This document shows, piece by piece, positions 35,992-44,252 of a DNA stretch of 64,000 nt (position 1 is its first letter; the number at the start of each line of letters is the position of its first letter). The DNA lies in NCBI GenBank assembly GCA_963676845.2, contig CAXXKK010000015.1, positions 1 to 64,000 on the forward strand, in the 5' to 3' direction. Position numbers and translations under genes: made by a program. This DNA comes from G963662675 sp963676845. Lineage in GTDB: Bacteria; Bacteroidota; Bacteroidia; Bacteroidales; Prolixibacteraceae. The notes under the pieces were generated by a model. That model was given only the letters and a program-made list of their open reading frames with translations. It was not told the DNA's origin and did not search any database.

Positions 35992-38900
35992 TTAGGCATC
36001 CAATTCTTTAAGTATTTCATCGATCCCTGAATTAATATGGTTAAGTTTTAATAAGTCATCGAAAACATCCATAGCATATTCAAGATTTTCCTCGTCAATA
36101 TCATAATCACGAATTGCATTATAACAAAGGACCAAGAGTTTAATTGGTTCCTGATTTTCCCTTCTTGTTTTCAGTGTTCTATTGTAATCGATTCTTTGAA
36201 TTATTTTAATACATTCAAAAGGGTAATTGTTTGCACAACTTTCTAAATAATAATAAAGATTGTATAATCGATCTTCATCCAAATCTGAGACATAGCTATT
36301 TATAATTTCATAAATATGTAAGAAATCAGATGGCTCTAGTTTGTAAAATCCTTGAGAATAACCATCACGCACCTCTTCTCTTTTATCATTTTTGTAAAGA
36401 TCTAAAATATAGATGCATTTATCATGAAACTCAGTATTGTTTAAATAGCTGCAGGCCTGGTCAATTGTTTCTGTTATTGATTTTGGCTGTAACTGATGCA
36501 ATTCAATTAAAAGCTTCTTGCTTTGTTCATAACCATAAAACCAACCGTAAAGGAGGTATCGTCCTAATGAATTTGCAGTTAAAGGCATATTGAGAGTTTC
36601 CCTTACGAAAGGAATTAAATGCTCAAACTTTTGTTGAAAGAGGTGATTTATCAGGTTTGAGGCAACAAAGTATATCTCGGAAGATCTCTCTTTTGAATAA
36701 GCTATAAAAAGACTTAATAATTCATCAATTTTAAAACCGCTACCGTTATTGATATGATAAAGAACAACCAATTTTAATTGAATTGGCAGAGAGTCACATA
36801 TATCTAACAAATACAGGAAAACTTCATTGGAATATTTTTCTAAACCGGATAATCTAACAATCATTTCAAGTGCTACGGCATTAATCGAACTAAACCCCTG
36901 ATTAAATAATTTGTCATTTCTTTCATCTTCATTTCCATTTATGATATAACGACCTTCATTTGATTTCAAAGGCAGTTCTGAATATTCTTTCCAAAAATTG
37001 ATAAGCTCCGAGTCAATACATTCTTCAATAATGAAGTGTTTTGATAACCGGATGAAGGAATGGGAATAATATTCCGGAATATTTTTATTCATTAACAGAG
37101 AATAAAGACGTCTTGTTTCTTTTATAAAATATTTCCCTTCAACTAAGCCTTCAAAACCACCAAGTTGATACCTTATATGGATATGATTGTTATCAATTAT
37201 CTTTTCTACTAAAAAAAAATATTTAGTGGGATTTCTTTTTATCACGTCTCTAAAACATTGAGCATGTCCTTCGTGACTAAAATTTTGATCCAATCTATAA
37301 AAATGATCTCTCCTTTCCAGTTTTACAAATGAGTTTATCCATTGCTTATCAGTTAATTTCTTATAATTATCAATTGACATGAGACCTCCTTGAAGACTTC
37401 CCATTGTTACTCCATGATGTGGTTTTTCATTTTTAAACTTCCATCCTGGATATCTTCTGTCAAACATAAAAAGACGATGGCGCATCAGAGTATTTTGTTT
37501 TAAATATTCAGAAGGGATAGAGTGTAATAATAACCATTGATCATAGCCCCAAAATGGATAAGGATAGTTCAATCGATAACGTGTACTATTTTCTGACCTA
37601 TCATTCTTATAGTTTTTATTAAAGTGAAAGTCTCTACTCGGAAAATATGAAAGAACAAACTCATTAAACTCACGCCTTCTATTTTCGCTAAGTATTGAGT
37701 ATATTTTATTAATCAACTCTCGATAAGAATATTTCAAATCGTCAATTTTAAGAAAGTCTTCAACAAGTTGCTGGTTAGTAATTACAAGAAATATTTCATC
37801 AAGGAAAAGTGAAGGATTTTTACCCATTACCTGCATAGAGATAAAAAAGAGAGTTGCTGAGTCTGATTTTATGAGATTTGCTAATTCTTTTTTGACGAAC
37901 TCAATACTATTATTGCTTTTATCAATCAAATAATCTCGAAGCCAATCCAATAATTTATGATGTGGATATATTTCAGGATAATAATCCTGAAATGCTGAAT
38001 CCTCGACAAGGATATTTTTTTCATAAAAAATAGAACTATCGAATTTTGTTTTATCTATTATTCTTATAATAATTTCTTTCAGAAATGGATAAGCCTTTTC
38101 AGGAGTTTCTTTTTGTAAAGAATTGCAAAATTCATATAATTCTGATTCTTCTGAATTATGACGAAGTTCACTTTTACGTTTCTTGTTCCAATCTATCAAG
38201 ATCCCATGGAAGATTTTATTAACCTCCTGGATTGCAAATTCTGGATTGCTTTTGATTGCATTACCTAGTATATGAAAACGTTCACTTGTATTTTTTATAT
38301 TCCTATCTAATATTGAGTAATAAATTGATGTAACTATAGGTTTACAGAAATCGCCACATCGAAATAATATCCACTTGTACAGACTTATTCTTCTTTCCTC
38401 GTATTGTATATTTGCAATAAAGTTAATTGCGGCGTCCAAATCATGATCACCAGAAAATACAATGAATTTTGAAGTAATATCTTTAATTGCTTCTTCCCCG
38501 TTTTTAAAAATATCAAGTAGGATTTCTGGTCGTTTTTGGAAAAAATAGAACCATTTAATACCCGGCACACAATTTAAAAAGGCTTGTCCTAATGTAAGAT
38601 CGTGGTGTTTTAATAAGTAAATAATTAGCTTAAATTCATCGTTTCTGGGATTGTCTTCATTAGCAAGTTGTTCAACAATAAGCAGCTTAAGATGAAATCG
38701 GATATCTTCGGAGAGAATAACTTTGTTTAATTGTTGAAAATATAGTTTAGGATTATAGAGCCTTAGATAAGTAATAACTTGCTTTAAAATTCCTCTTAAG
38801 AAAAGACCTTGATGTTTTTGTGCATTTAAAAAGTTATAAATATCACCGCCCTGTTTCTCCACAAAATTTCTTGAAAATGTATAATCATAAAATGTTTGAT

Positions 38901-40413
38901 GAAAGAACTGAATACTGCCATTGTTTTCAATCAGTAAGTTCTCAGATTTTAAATATTTAATTTCGTCATAAAAGCTATCAAATAGTTGAGTTGGGACACT
39001 TAAGTTTTCTTGATGTTCGTATATACCATTAGCTACTTGGTACAAAACAGATTCTAAACTGCTAGTAGAAAGCGAGGTTGTTGAACTAACATCTTTTATT
39101 TTAATATTCCAGAGTACACGATATAGATCCTGAAGATTTTTTATTTCGTTTAAAACAGTTGTCTCATTATAAATCTGACAAAACACATCAAGATGTAAAG
39201 GGATTCTTAAGAGATTTATTAGATTTTGTGGAAATGCATTTAATTCTTTACCTGTTAGTTTTTTTAATACAGAACCGACCTCTTTATCTGATAAAACAGA
39301 GAGATTTACTACTTTTTTATTTGTATACTGTTTTAGCTCCGGATCATGTTTTAGATCAAATGACCTGCAGGAAATAATAATCCGTATATTTTTATAGCTT
39401 GATAATTTATTAACCAGGGTGCCATAAGCTTTAATTTGCTGCCTGTTTGTTGAAAGAGACTGGGATAAGGCATCAATTTGATCGATAAGGACAACCACAA
39501 TCTTACTGTTGATTAGTATTTTTTCGAATACTTGAAACAAATTAACATCAAGATCTAATATTGATTTACCGAGATCATTTTCCAGTATTTGCTTTCTATC
39601 AGATTTCATTCCTAATACCGGAGTATTGTCGTCTTGAATATGAGATAGCAAATCTTTTAGAATTACGGTCTTACCTGTTCCTGCTCCTCCTGTTAAAATA
39701 GCTATATTGCTTTCATCTCCGTTTAATTCTTTATAAATCCAATTTCTTAGTTCAGATGTTTCTTTTCTTTCAATATGAGAATTACAAAGATTGGTGAAGT
39801 TGTTATTTATGCTCAAAAGATCAGTTGAGGCTAATTCTAAACTATGGTTTATTTCACTTTCTGAAACATTAAAAAGTTGAGACCAAATCTCTTCACCATT
39901 AAATGCTTTTACATATTCATAACCAAGAATATCATAAACAATATCAGGATGGCTTTTAAGTAAACTGGAAAGTTGAATTTTATCCCATTTTATAAGTTCA
40001 ATATTTTCTGTTTTAAGTAACGTTTTATGTTCTTCAAAGGCTGTTTGAATTTTCACATCGTTTAATTCACAAGACGTACAGATATATAGCTTTTTGCTTT
40101 TTGATACATATTTTCCATCTCTGAATTTTGAAATTGCCTTATCCAAATCATTCGTTTTGAATTGCTTGTATTCTTTGCATTGGTAAACAGAATAAAGGTC
40201 ATCCTCATGTCGTGCGAAGATATCAATGCCCTGTTGATTTTGTCCTGGCTTTCCATACCTCTCACAATCATATACAGAGAATTCTTTTTGTACAAGTTTC
40301 AGGCAAAGCTCTTCAAACAATATCCAGCCCAAGTCTTCCAATGGTAATAATTGAAGGTTTGAAATGATGGGAGGTTTTAAAGCTGGTTTAATTGGAACAA
40401 CGTTGTGATTCAT
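35992..40413 (-). CDS. Avs-like STAND NTPase with N-terminal Mrr-like nuclease domain (putative antiviral sensor)
   Basis: 1473 residues. N-terminus: an Mrr-like PD-(D/E)xK nuclease, with a helix carrying E34/E35 (LFEELCLKLV), the catalytic aspartate in QQGIDIF (D64) and the QCK core (Q78-x-K80) followed by YKQF. Then a P-loop NTPase of STAND/NACHT type: Walker A GGAGTGKT (242-249), Walker B VVVLIDQID (307-314), an arginine-containing IIISCRSF (345-352), and a winged-helix signature FFHQTFYDY (503-511). From about 550 to 1473 it is a helical-repeat region without enzymatic motifs, including a conserved-looking WGYDQWLLLHSIP near 956, the likely sensor. Nuclease, STAND and long helical sensor is the plan of Avs/bNACHT antiviral proteins (Avs4 also has an Mrr-like nuclease). 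Its divergent neighbour is AbiE. Defence function is inference; all catalytic motifs are intact. Confidence 0.82.
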   Translation of the reverse strand: MNHNVVPIKPALKPPIISNLQLLPLEDLGWILFEELCLKLVQKEFSVYDCERYGKPGQNQQGIDIFARHEDDLYSVYQCKEYKQFKTNDLDKAISKFRDGKYVSKSKKLYICTSCELNDVKIQTAFEEHKTLLKTENIELIKWDKIQLSSLLKSHPDIVYDILGYEYVKAFNGEEIWSQLFNVSESEINHSLELASTDLLSINNNFTNLCNSHIERKETSELRNWIYKELNGDESNIAILTGGAGTGKTVILKDLLSHIQDDNTPVLGMKSDRKQILENDLGKSILDLDVNLFQVFEKILINSKIVVVLIDQIDALSQSLSTNRQQIKAYGTLVNKLSSYKNIRIIISCRSFDLKHDPELKQYTNKKVVNLSVLSDKEVGSVLKKLTGKELNAFPQNLINLLRIPLHLDVFCQIYNETTVLNEIKNLQDLYRVLWNIKIKDVSSTTSLSTSSLESVLYQVANGIYEHQENLSVPTQLFDSFYDEIKYLKSENLLIENNGSIQFFHQTFYDYTFSRNFVEKQGGDIYNFLNAQKHQGLFLRGILKQVITYLRLYNPKLYFQQLNKVILSEDIRFHLKLLIVEQLANEDNPRNDEFKLIIYLLKHHDLTLGQAFLNCVPGIKWFYFFQKRPEILLDIFKNGEEAIKDITSKFIVFSGDHDLDAAINFIANIQYEERRISLYKWILFRCGDFCKPIVTSIYYSILDRNIKNTSERFHILGNAIKSNPEFAIQEVNKIFHGILIDWNKKRKSELRHNSEESELYEFCNSLQKETPEKAYPFLKEIIIRIIDKTKFDSSIFYEKNILVEDSAFQDYYPEIYPHHKLLDWLRDYLIDKSNNSIEFVKKELANLIKSDSATLFFISMQVMGKNPSLFLDEIFLVITNQQLVEDFLKIDDLKYSYRELINKIYSILSENRRREFNEFVLSYFPSRDFHFNKNYKNDRSENSTRYRLNYPYPFWGYDQWLLLHSIPSEYLKQNTLMRHRLFMFDRRYPGWKFKNEKPHHGVTMGSLQGGLMSIDNYKKLTDKQWINSFVKLERRDHFYRLDQNFSHEGHAQCFRDVIKRNPTKYFFLVEKIIDNNHIHIRYQLGGFEGLVEGKYFIKETRRLYSLLMNKNIPEYYSHSFIRLSKHFIIEECIDSELINFWKEYSELPLKSNEGRYIINGNEDERNDKLFNQGFSSINAVALEMIVRLSGLEKYSNEVFLYLLDICDSLPIQLKLVVLYHINNGSGFKIDELLSLFIAYSKERSSEIYFVASNLINHLFQQKFEHLIPFVRETLNMPLTANSLGRYLLYGWFYGYEQSKKLLIELHQLQPKSITETIDQACSYLNNTEFHDKCIYILDLYKNDKREEVRDGYSQGFYKLEPSDFLHIYEIINSYVSDLDEDRLYNLYYYLESCANNYPFECIKIIQRIDYNRTLKTRRENQEPIKLLVLCYNAIRDYDIDEENLEYAMDVFDDLLKLNHINSGIDEILKELDA

Positions 40414-40661
40414 TATGTCAGGTAAGTATTTAAAAGATTACATTATCATATGAATGTAGTAAAAAACAGTCATAATTGAAGTTCAGTTAATGGCTTATGC
40501 ACAAGATACCATTAATAAACCAAGGGGGCAACAGTGTTTTTAAGAGAAAGCTTTTTCCCTTGGTTTTCTTTAATTTCGGATGCAGCACTAATAATAATTG
40601 ATTACCAGAAAAGTGTTTCAGTAATTAGAATGTATGGCCATATTTTATTTAATCATTTAAT
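40414..40661. other. Divergent regulatory region between the Avs-like gene and abiE
   Basis: No coding frame. Holds a 9-bp inverted repeat AACCAAGGG (40518-40526) / CCCTTGGTT (40557-40565) with a 30-nt spacer, followed by a T-rich stretch; it could be a plus-strand terminator of an undetected small RNA or a structural element. No clear TAnnTTTG box was found for the Avs-like gene. Confidence 0.45.
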
Positions 40662-40680
40662 AAGGTAGTAGACCTACCTT
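40662..40680. promoter_or_regulatory. Candidate AbiEi operator (inverted repeat)
   Basis: AAGGTAG (40662-40668) and CTACCTT (40674-40680) form a perfect 7-bp inverted repeat around TAGAC, with an extra half site AAGGTA at 40685-40690. It is about 50 nt upstream of the abiE -7 element. Known AbiEi antitoxins bind inverted repeats at their own promoters and repress them. Confidence 0.5.
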
Positions 40681-40730
40681 GTTTAAGGTAATTTTAAAAA
40701 CACAAATAGGATAATCCAGATTTTATTTAT

Positions 40731-40738
40731 TATTTTTG
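40731..40738 (+). promoter_or_regulatory. Probable -7 element of the abiE operon
   Basis: TATTTTTG, full match to TAnnTTTG, 17 nt before the GTG start at 40755. No clear -33 TTTG. Confidence 0.45.
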
Positions 40739-40754
40739 TTTCAAATTGTATAGC

Positions 40755-41522
40755 GTGACTACACAAAAAGAGACATATTTAAAAAGATTATTTCAATTAT
40801 TACAGCCTGGCTGCGTGGTAACAGTTGATTGGCTGGAAAGCTGTGGGATAAACCGAAACTTGCAGAAATACTATCTTAAAAGTGGATGGCTGGAATACAT
40901 AGGACGTGGTGCTTATAACAAACCCGGGGATACAGTAGCGTGGCAAGGTGCTTTAAATGCCATACAGAAACAAACAAATGTTGAAGTTCATGTGGGCGGA
41001 ATATCTGCATTGTCAATACATGGCCTTAGTCATTATTTACGTATGAGCCATGAGGCTTTGTATTTGTTTTCCCCCTTAAAGACCAAACTCCCAAAATGGT
41101 TTGTTGATTATGACTGGAAAGTGGAACTACAGCACTATCAAAGTTCATTTTTACCCTCTGGTCTGGGAATTAAAGAAGTGGAAGATAAGCAAATGAAAAT
41201 AAATGCATCAACACCGGAAAGAGCGATGATGGAGTGTTTGTATTTGGCTCCTCAAAAAATGGACTTGGTTGAGTGTTACCATTTATTTGAAGGGCTGGTG
41301 AACCTAAAGCCCAAACTGGTCAATGAACTTTTGATCCAGTGCAAATCAGTCAAGGTAAAGCGACTATTTTTATATATGGCAGAAAAGGCCAACCATCAAT
41401 GGTTTCGGTTTCTAAATATTGACCAAATAAACATTGGAACCGGAAACAGGATGCTTGTTGAAAAGGGTGTTTTCATACCTAAGTACTTATTATCAATCCC
41501 CAAAGAATTAGCAGAATTATGA
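40755..41522 (+). CDS. abiEi: AbiEi antitoxin (type IV toxin-antitoxin)
   Basis: About 255 residues. The N-terminal winged HTH (ETYLKRLFQLLQPGCVVTVDWLESCGINRNLQKYYLKSGWLEYIGRGAYNKPGD) is the DNA-binding part of AbiEi, used for autorepression; the rest (VHVGGISALSIHGLSHYLRM, STPERAMMECLYLAP) matches the AbiEi C-terminal antitoxin domain. The frame has TTG at 40746 and GTG at 40755; with the -7 element at 40731-40738 the GTG start is slightly better placed. It overlaps the toxin gene by 4 bp (ATGA), a typical coupled TA arrangement. It is divergent from the Avs-like gene. Type IV means antitoxin and toxin act without direct contact; that is established for AbiE. Confidence 0.88.
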   Translation: MTTQKETYLKRLFQLLQPGCVVTVDWLESCGINRNLQKYYLKSGWLEYIGRGAYNKPGDTVAWQGALNAIQKQTNVEVHVGGISALSIHGLSHYLRMSHEALYLFSPLKTKLPKWFVDYDWKVELQHYQSSFLPSGLGIKEVEDKQMKINASTPERAMMECLYLAPQKMDLVECYHLFEGLVNLKPKLVNELLIQCKSVKVKRLFLYMAEKANHQWFRFLNIDQINIGTGNRMLVEKGVFIPKYLLSIPKELAEL

Positions 41523-42433
41523 TTTCACCAGCATATCGTGCCCAAGTAGATTTATTATTGCAGGTTTTGCCATATGTTGGTAAAGAAAAAAACTTTGCAT
41601 TAAAAGGAGGTACGGCTATCAACCTGTTTGTAAGGAATATGCCACGATTGTCAGTTGATATTGACCTAACTTATTTACCTATTGATCCACGAAAAGAAGC
41701 ACTTAAAAACATACAGGAAGGTTTAGCCCGTATTAAATCAGATATTGAACGGAGCTTACCTGAAGTGAAAGTCCATGCTGTACCGTTAAACAATGAGACT
41801 GACGTTAAGTTAAATGTCCAGGCTAAAAATGCCCAGATAAAAATAGAGGTCAACACAATTACCCGTGGAAATGTATTCCCCACTGAACTAATGCCTGTTT
41901 CAGATTCTGTACAGGATGAGTTTGACAAGTTTGCAGCAATCAATGTGGTATCCATGGGAGAATTGTATGGAGGGAAAATATGTGCTGCGATTGACAGGCA
42001 ACATCCCCGTGATATCTTTGATGTCAAACTGCTTATGGAGAATGAAGGTATTACACCTGAAATTTGGGATGGGGTAAAACTTGGGTTAATAAGTCACTAC
42101 AAACCTATCAGTGAACTATTGTCTCCGATTTTAAAAGATCAAAAATCGGCTTTCGAAAATCAATTTACCGGAATGACTACTGTGGATTTTTCATATGATG
42201 ATTATAAAAAGACAAGGGCTATCCTGATAAATACCCTGAATAGTAAATTAACTGAAGATGATAAAAGATTTCTAATAAGTTTTGAAGAAGGAGAACCGCA
42301 ATGGGATTTGTTTCCCTATCCGGTTTTGAAAGACTTACCAGCGATAAAATGGAAATTGCTTAATATTGAAGAATTAAAGAAAAGAAACCCAAGAAAACAT
42401 GAGCAGATGGTAAGTGAACTAAGAATGATTTAA
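41519..42433 (+). CDS. abiEii: AbiEii toxin (nucleotidyltransferase)
   Basis: 304 residues, DNA polymerase-beta-type nucleotidyltransferase. Motif I GGTAINLF (30-37) with DIDLTY (47-52) holds the metal-binding aspartates, and RHPRDIFDVKLL-type motif (HPRDIFDVKLLME, about 160-173) is the conserved arginine-aspartate block of AbiEii. The rest is helical. AbiEii-type toxins block growth after phage infection, probably by modifying tRNA or another nucleotide target. Start ATG at 41519 overlaps the antitoxin stop by 4 bp. Motifs are intact, so the toxin should be active. The gene ends 42 nt before a convergent barrel protein gene. Confidence 0.9.
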   Translation: MISPAYRAQVDLLLQVLPYVGKEKNFALKGGTAINLFVRNMPRLSVDIDLTYLPIDPRKEALKNIQEGLARIKSDIERSLPEVKVHAVPLNNETDVKLNVQAKNAQIKIEVNTITRGNVFPTELMPVSDSVQDEFDKFAAINVVSMGELYGGKICAAIDRQHPRDIFDVKLLMENEGITPEIWDGVKLGLISHYKPISELLSPILKDQKSAFENQFTGMTTVDFSYDDYKKTRAILINTLNSKLTEDDKRFLISFEEGEPQWDLFPYPVLKDLPAIKWKLLNIEELKKRNPRKHEQMVSELRMI

Positions 42434-42475
42434 ATGAGTTGTTTTTGGATATGAACACTCCTCATATCTAAAACC

Positions 42476-43255
42476 TTAATTAGCTTTTTTGTAATTATTA
42501 CCAAAAGAATATGTCATGCTTACATTCCAAAGCAAATCATAATCCGATGGAATACTTGAGTCTACAGTCTTACTTATCAAACCGGCTATTGAAATTGGAC
42601 AATCTTCTTTGCTTAATGACAATGTTGAATTTGCAAAAACACCACTGTTGTTATTCATATTCAAATAGTAAATCTGTGAAATAATTTGTGCTGAAATATT
42701 TTTAGTGATTGGGACATTCGTAAAACTAGGTCGGAATGAAGCCATGTAGGTATTTTCAGCAACGTAGTAATCCAAGCCGCGTGCATAAAATAAAAATACG
42801 CTTATCCCAAAGTTCTTTGTTAACTGATAACTGGGAGTTAATGTTCCTACGACATACCTTCCTGCACGGATTAACTCTTGTGAAGACTCTGACAAAGGAT
42901 CCTCAACAGACTTGAACGACAACGAATAGTTTGTACTTACATTCAAGTTAAACTTGTTTGATAATGATTCATTATACCTCCACCAGAAAACCGCAGCCCA
43001 AGGTTTTCCATTTTCAAGAGAAAAACGAAACTGTGGTTCAAAAGTCAATTTCCTTCCTACTTTCATATCAAAAATAATTGCAGGTTTTCCCAAGGTAAGG
43101 TTTGGTATTGTTGAAATCCCCTTGCTTTGTATTGTTACAGCACCCGAAAAATTACTTGTTTTATCATTTTCTCCATTTTGTGCAAAAACTGAACTTGAAA
43201 TTCCTATTAATACTAAAAGTGCTATCACTTTAAAGTTCACTTTTCTTTTTTTCAT
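42476..43255 (-). CDS. Exported beta-barrel-like protein, paralogue A
   Basis: 259 residues with a signal peptide (MKKRKVNFKVIALLVLIGISSSVFAQ). After it come alternating aromatic/polar strands: GAVTIQSKGISTIPNLTLGKPAIIFDM, FEPQFRFSLENGKPWAAVFWWRY, QIISQIYYLNMNNNSGVFANSTLSLSKEDCPIS and a final aromatic-ended strand SMTYSFGNNY. It shares this whole layout, including KGIS, FxxELRF/FxPQFRF, KPW-xxFWxR, QIYYLNM and the CP(I/F)SI segment, with the protein at 63095-63916, so the two are paralogues about 20 kb apart. Function unknown; an outer-membrane pore or adhesion role is possible. It is 43 nt from the SDR pseudoenzyme gene and probably co-transcribed. Confidence 0.75.
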   Translation of the reverse strand: MKKRKVNFKVIALLVLIGISSSVFAQNGENDKTSNFSGAVTIQSKGISTIPNLTLGKPAIIFDMKVGRKLTFEPQFRFSLENGKPWAAVFWWRYNESLSNKFNLNVSTNYSLSFKSVEDPLSESSQELIRAGRYVVGTLTPSYQLTKNFGISVFLFYARGLDYYVAENTYMASFRPSFTNVPITKNISAQIISQIYYLNMNNNSGVFANSTLSLSKEDCPISIAGLISKTVDSSIPSDYDLLWNVSMTYSFGNNYKKAN

Positions 43256-43298
43256 CGTTATTATTATTTCATTTTCACTAAGGAAATTACAAACTAGT

Positions 43299-44105
43299 TT
43301 AAATCAAATATTCATCCACCATTTCCATCTCATTTCTTAATCGTTCAATTTTTTCATTTGCTAACTTTTTAGCGTTACCACCTATAAAAAGATAAAGTGG
43401 AGGATTTGACATCTTACTAATACTAATAAAATCTTTCACTCCTTTTGACAAGCGACTTTCGTCCTTAAATTCAGAGTAGTTTTTCTTCCTGAGAAACTTT
43501 TTTCTGAATTCGTTGTAAGAATAATCTTTGTAAACATACTTTACATGCGTATTTAATGATTGGAAAAAACCTTGCATCACATTCGTCACTGTGATATTGA
43601 ATGGATTCAACTCGTAGCTTAATGTTTCACTAATAGCTGCAATTGAAAACATGGAAGCACTGTGTAAGCCACTCCCTGGACCTGAAACAAATCCAGAAAT
43701 GGACGAGAAGTTAAAAATATGGCCGCACCTTTGTTCCCTAAAATATGGCAATACTGCCTGGATAACATTTAACGAACGTAGTACATTTCCCTCAATTTCA
43801 TCAACTATCAATTGGTTGTCTGAATCTTCAATAAAACCCATTTTACCGTATGCGTTATTTGTTGTAAGATAGTCTATCCTTCCAAACTTTTTCCAGGAAA
43901 GTTCAACCAACTTACGTATTGTTTCACTATCATTTGTGTCCATTTCCAATGGTAAAAAATCATCGGACTTGAAACTGATTTTATCGGTCAATACATCTTT
44001 ATAACGAGAAGTTGCAACAACTTTATCTCCATTTCCCAATAACTGTATAATCAAATTAATGAAGAAACTATCATTTGCATTTGTTATAAGCCAGACTTTA
44101 TCCAT
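43299..44105 (-). CDS. SDR-fold protein with substituted catalytic residues (putative pseudoenzyme)
   Basis: 268 residues with an overall SDR fold (Rossmann strands KVWLITNANDS, NNAYG for NNAG, HIFNFSSISG). The catalytic residues are changed: the tyrosine and lysine of YxASK are histidine and methionine here (HSASMFS, H148 and M152), and the glycine-rich TGxxxGxG loop is TNANDSFF (8-15). The serine (FSSISG, S135) remains. This suggests loss of dehydrogenase activity and possible reuse as a binding or regulatory protein; it could also be an early-decaying gene. It keeps full length and an uninterrupted frame. A terminator separates it from the propeller gene upstream, and paralogue A follows on the same strand. 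Confidence 0.75.
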   Translation of the reverse strand: MDKVWLITNANDSFFINLIIQLLGNGDKVVATSRYKDVLTDKISFKSDDFLPLEMDTNDSETIRKLVELSWKKFGRIDYLTTNNAYGKMGFIEDSDNQLIVDEIEGNVLRSLNVIQAVLPYFREQRCGHIFNFSSISGFVSGPGSGLHSASMFSIAAISETLSYELNPFNITVTNVMQGFFQSLNTHVKYVYKDYSYNEFRKKFLRKKNYSEFKDESRLSKGVKDFISISKMSNPPLYLFIGGNAKKLANEKIERLRNEMEMVDEYLI

Positions 44106-44187
44106 ATCACAATTCCTTCAATTTTAAAGATAATTCTCTATTAAATGTATTTTTATTAATATGATGAATTTACATGCTAAACGAAAG

Positions 44188-44230
44188 ATAAAATGCCGCA
44201 TTAGATCATAATTTATTCACGGCATTTTAT
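44188..44230 (-). terminator. Rho-independent terminator of the 44-59 kb gene cluster
   Basis: A perfect 11-bp stem, ATAAAATGCCG (44188-44198) with CGGCATTTTAT (44220-44230), then T-rich sequence on the minus strand. It follows the stop of the propeller gene (44253) by 22 nt. Confidence 0.8.
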
Positions 44231-44252
44231 GATTCTTCTCAGAATAAACCCT

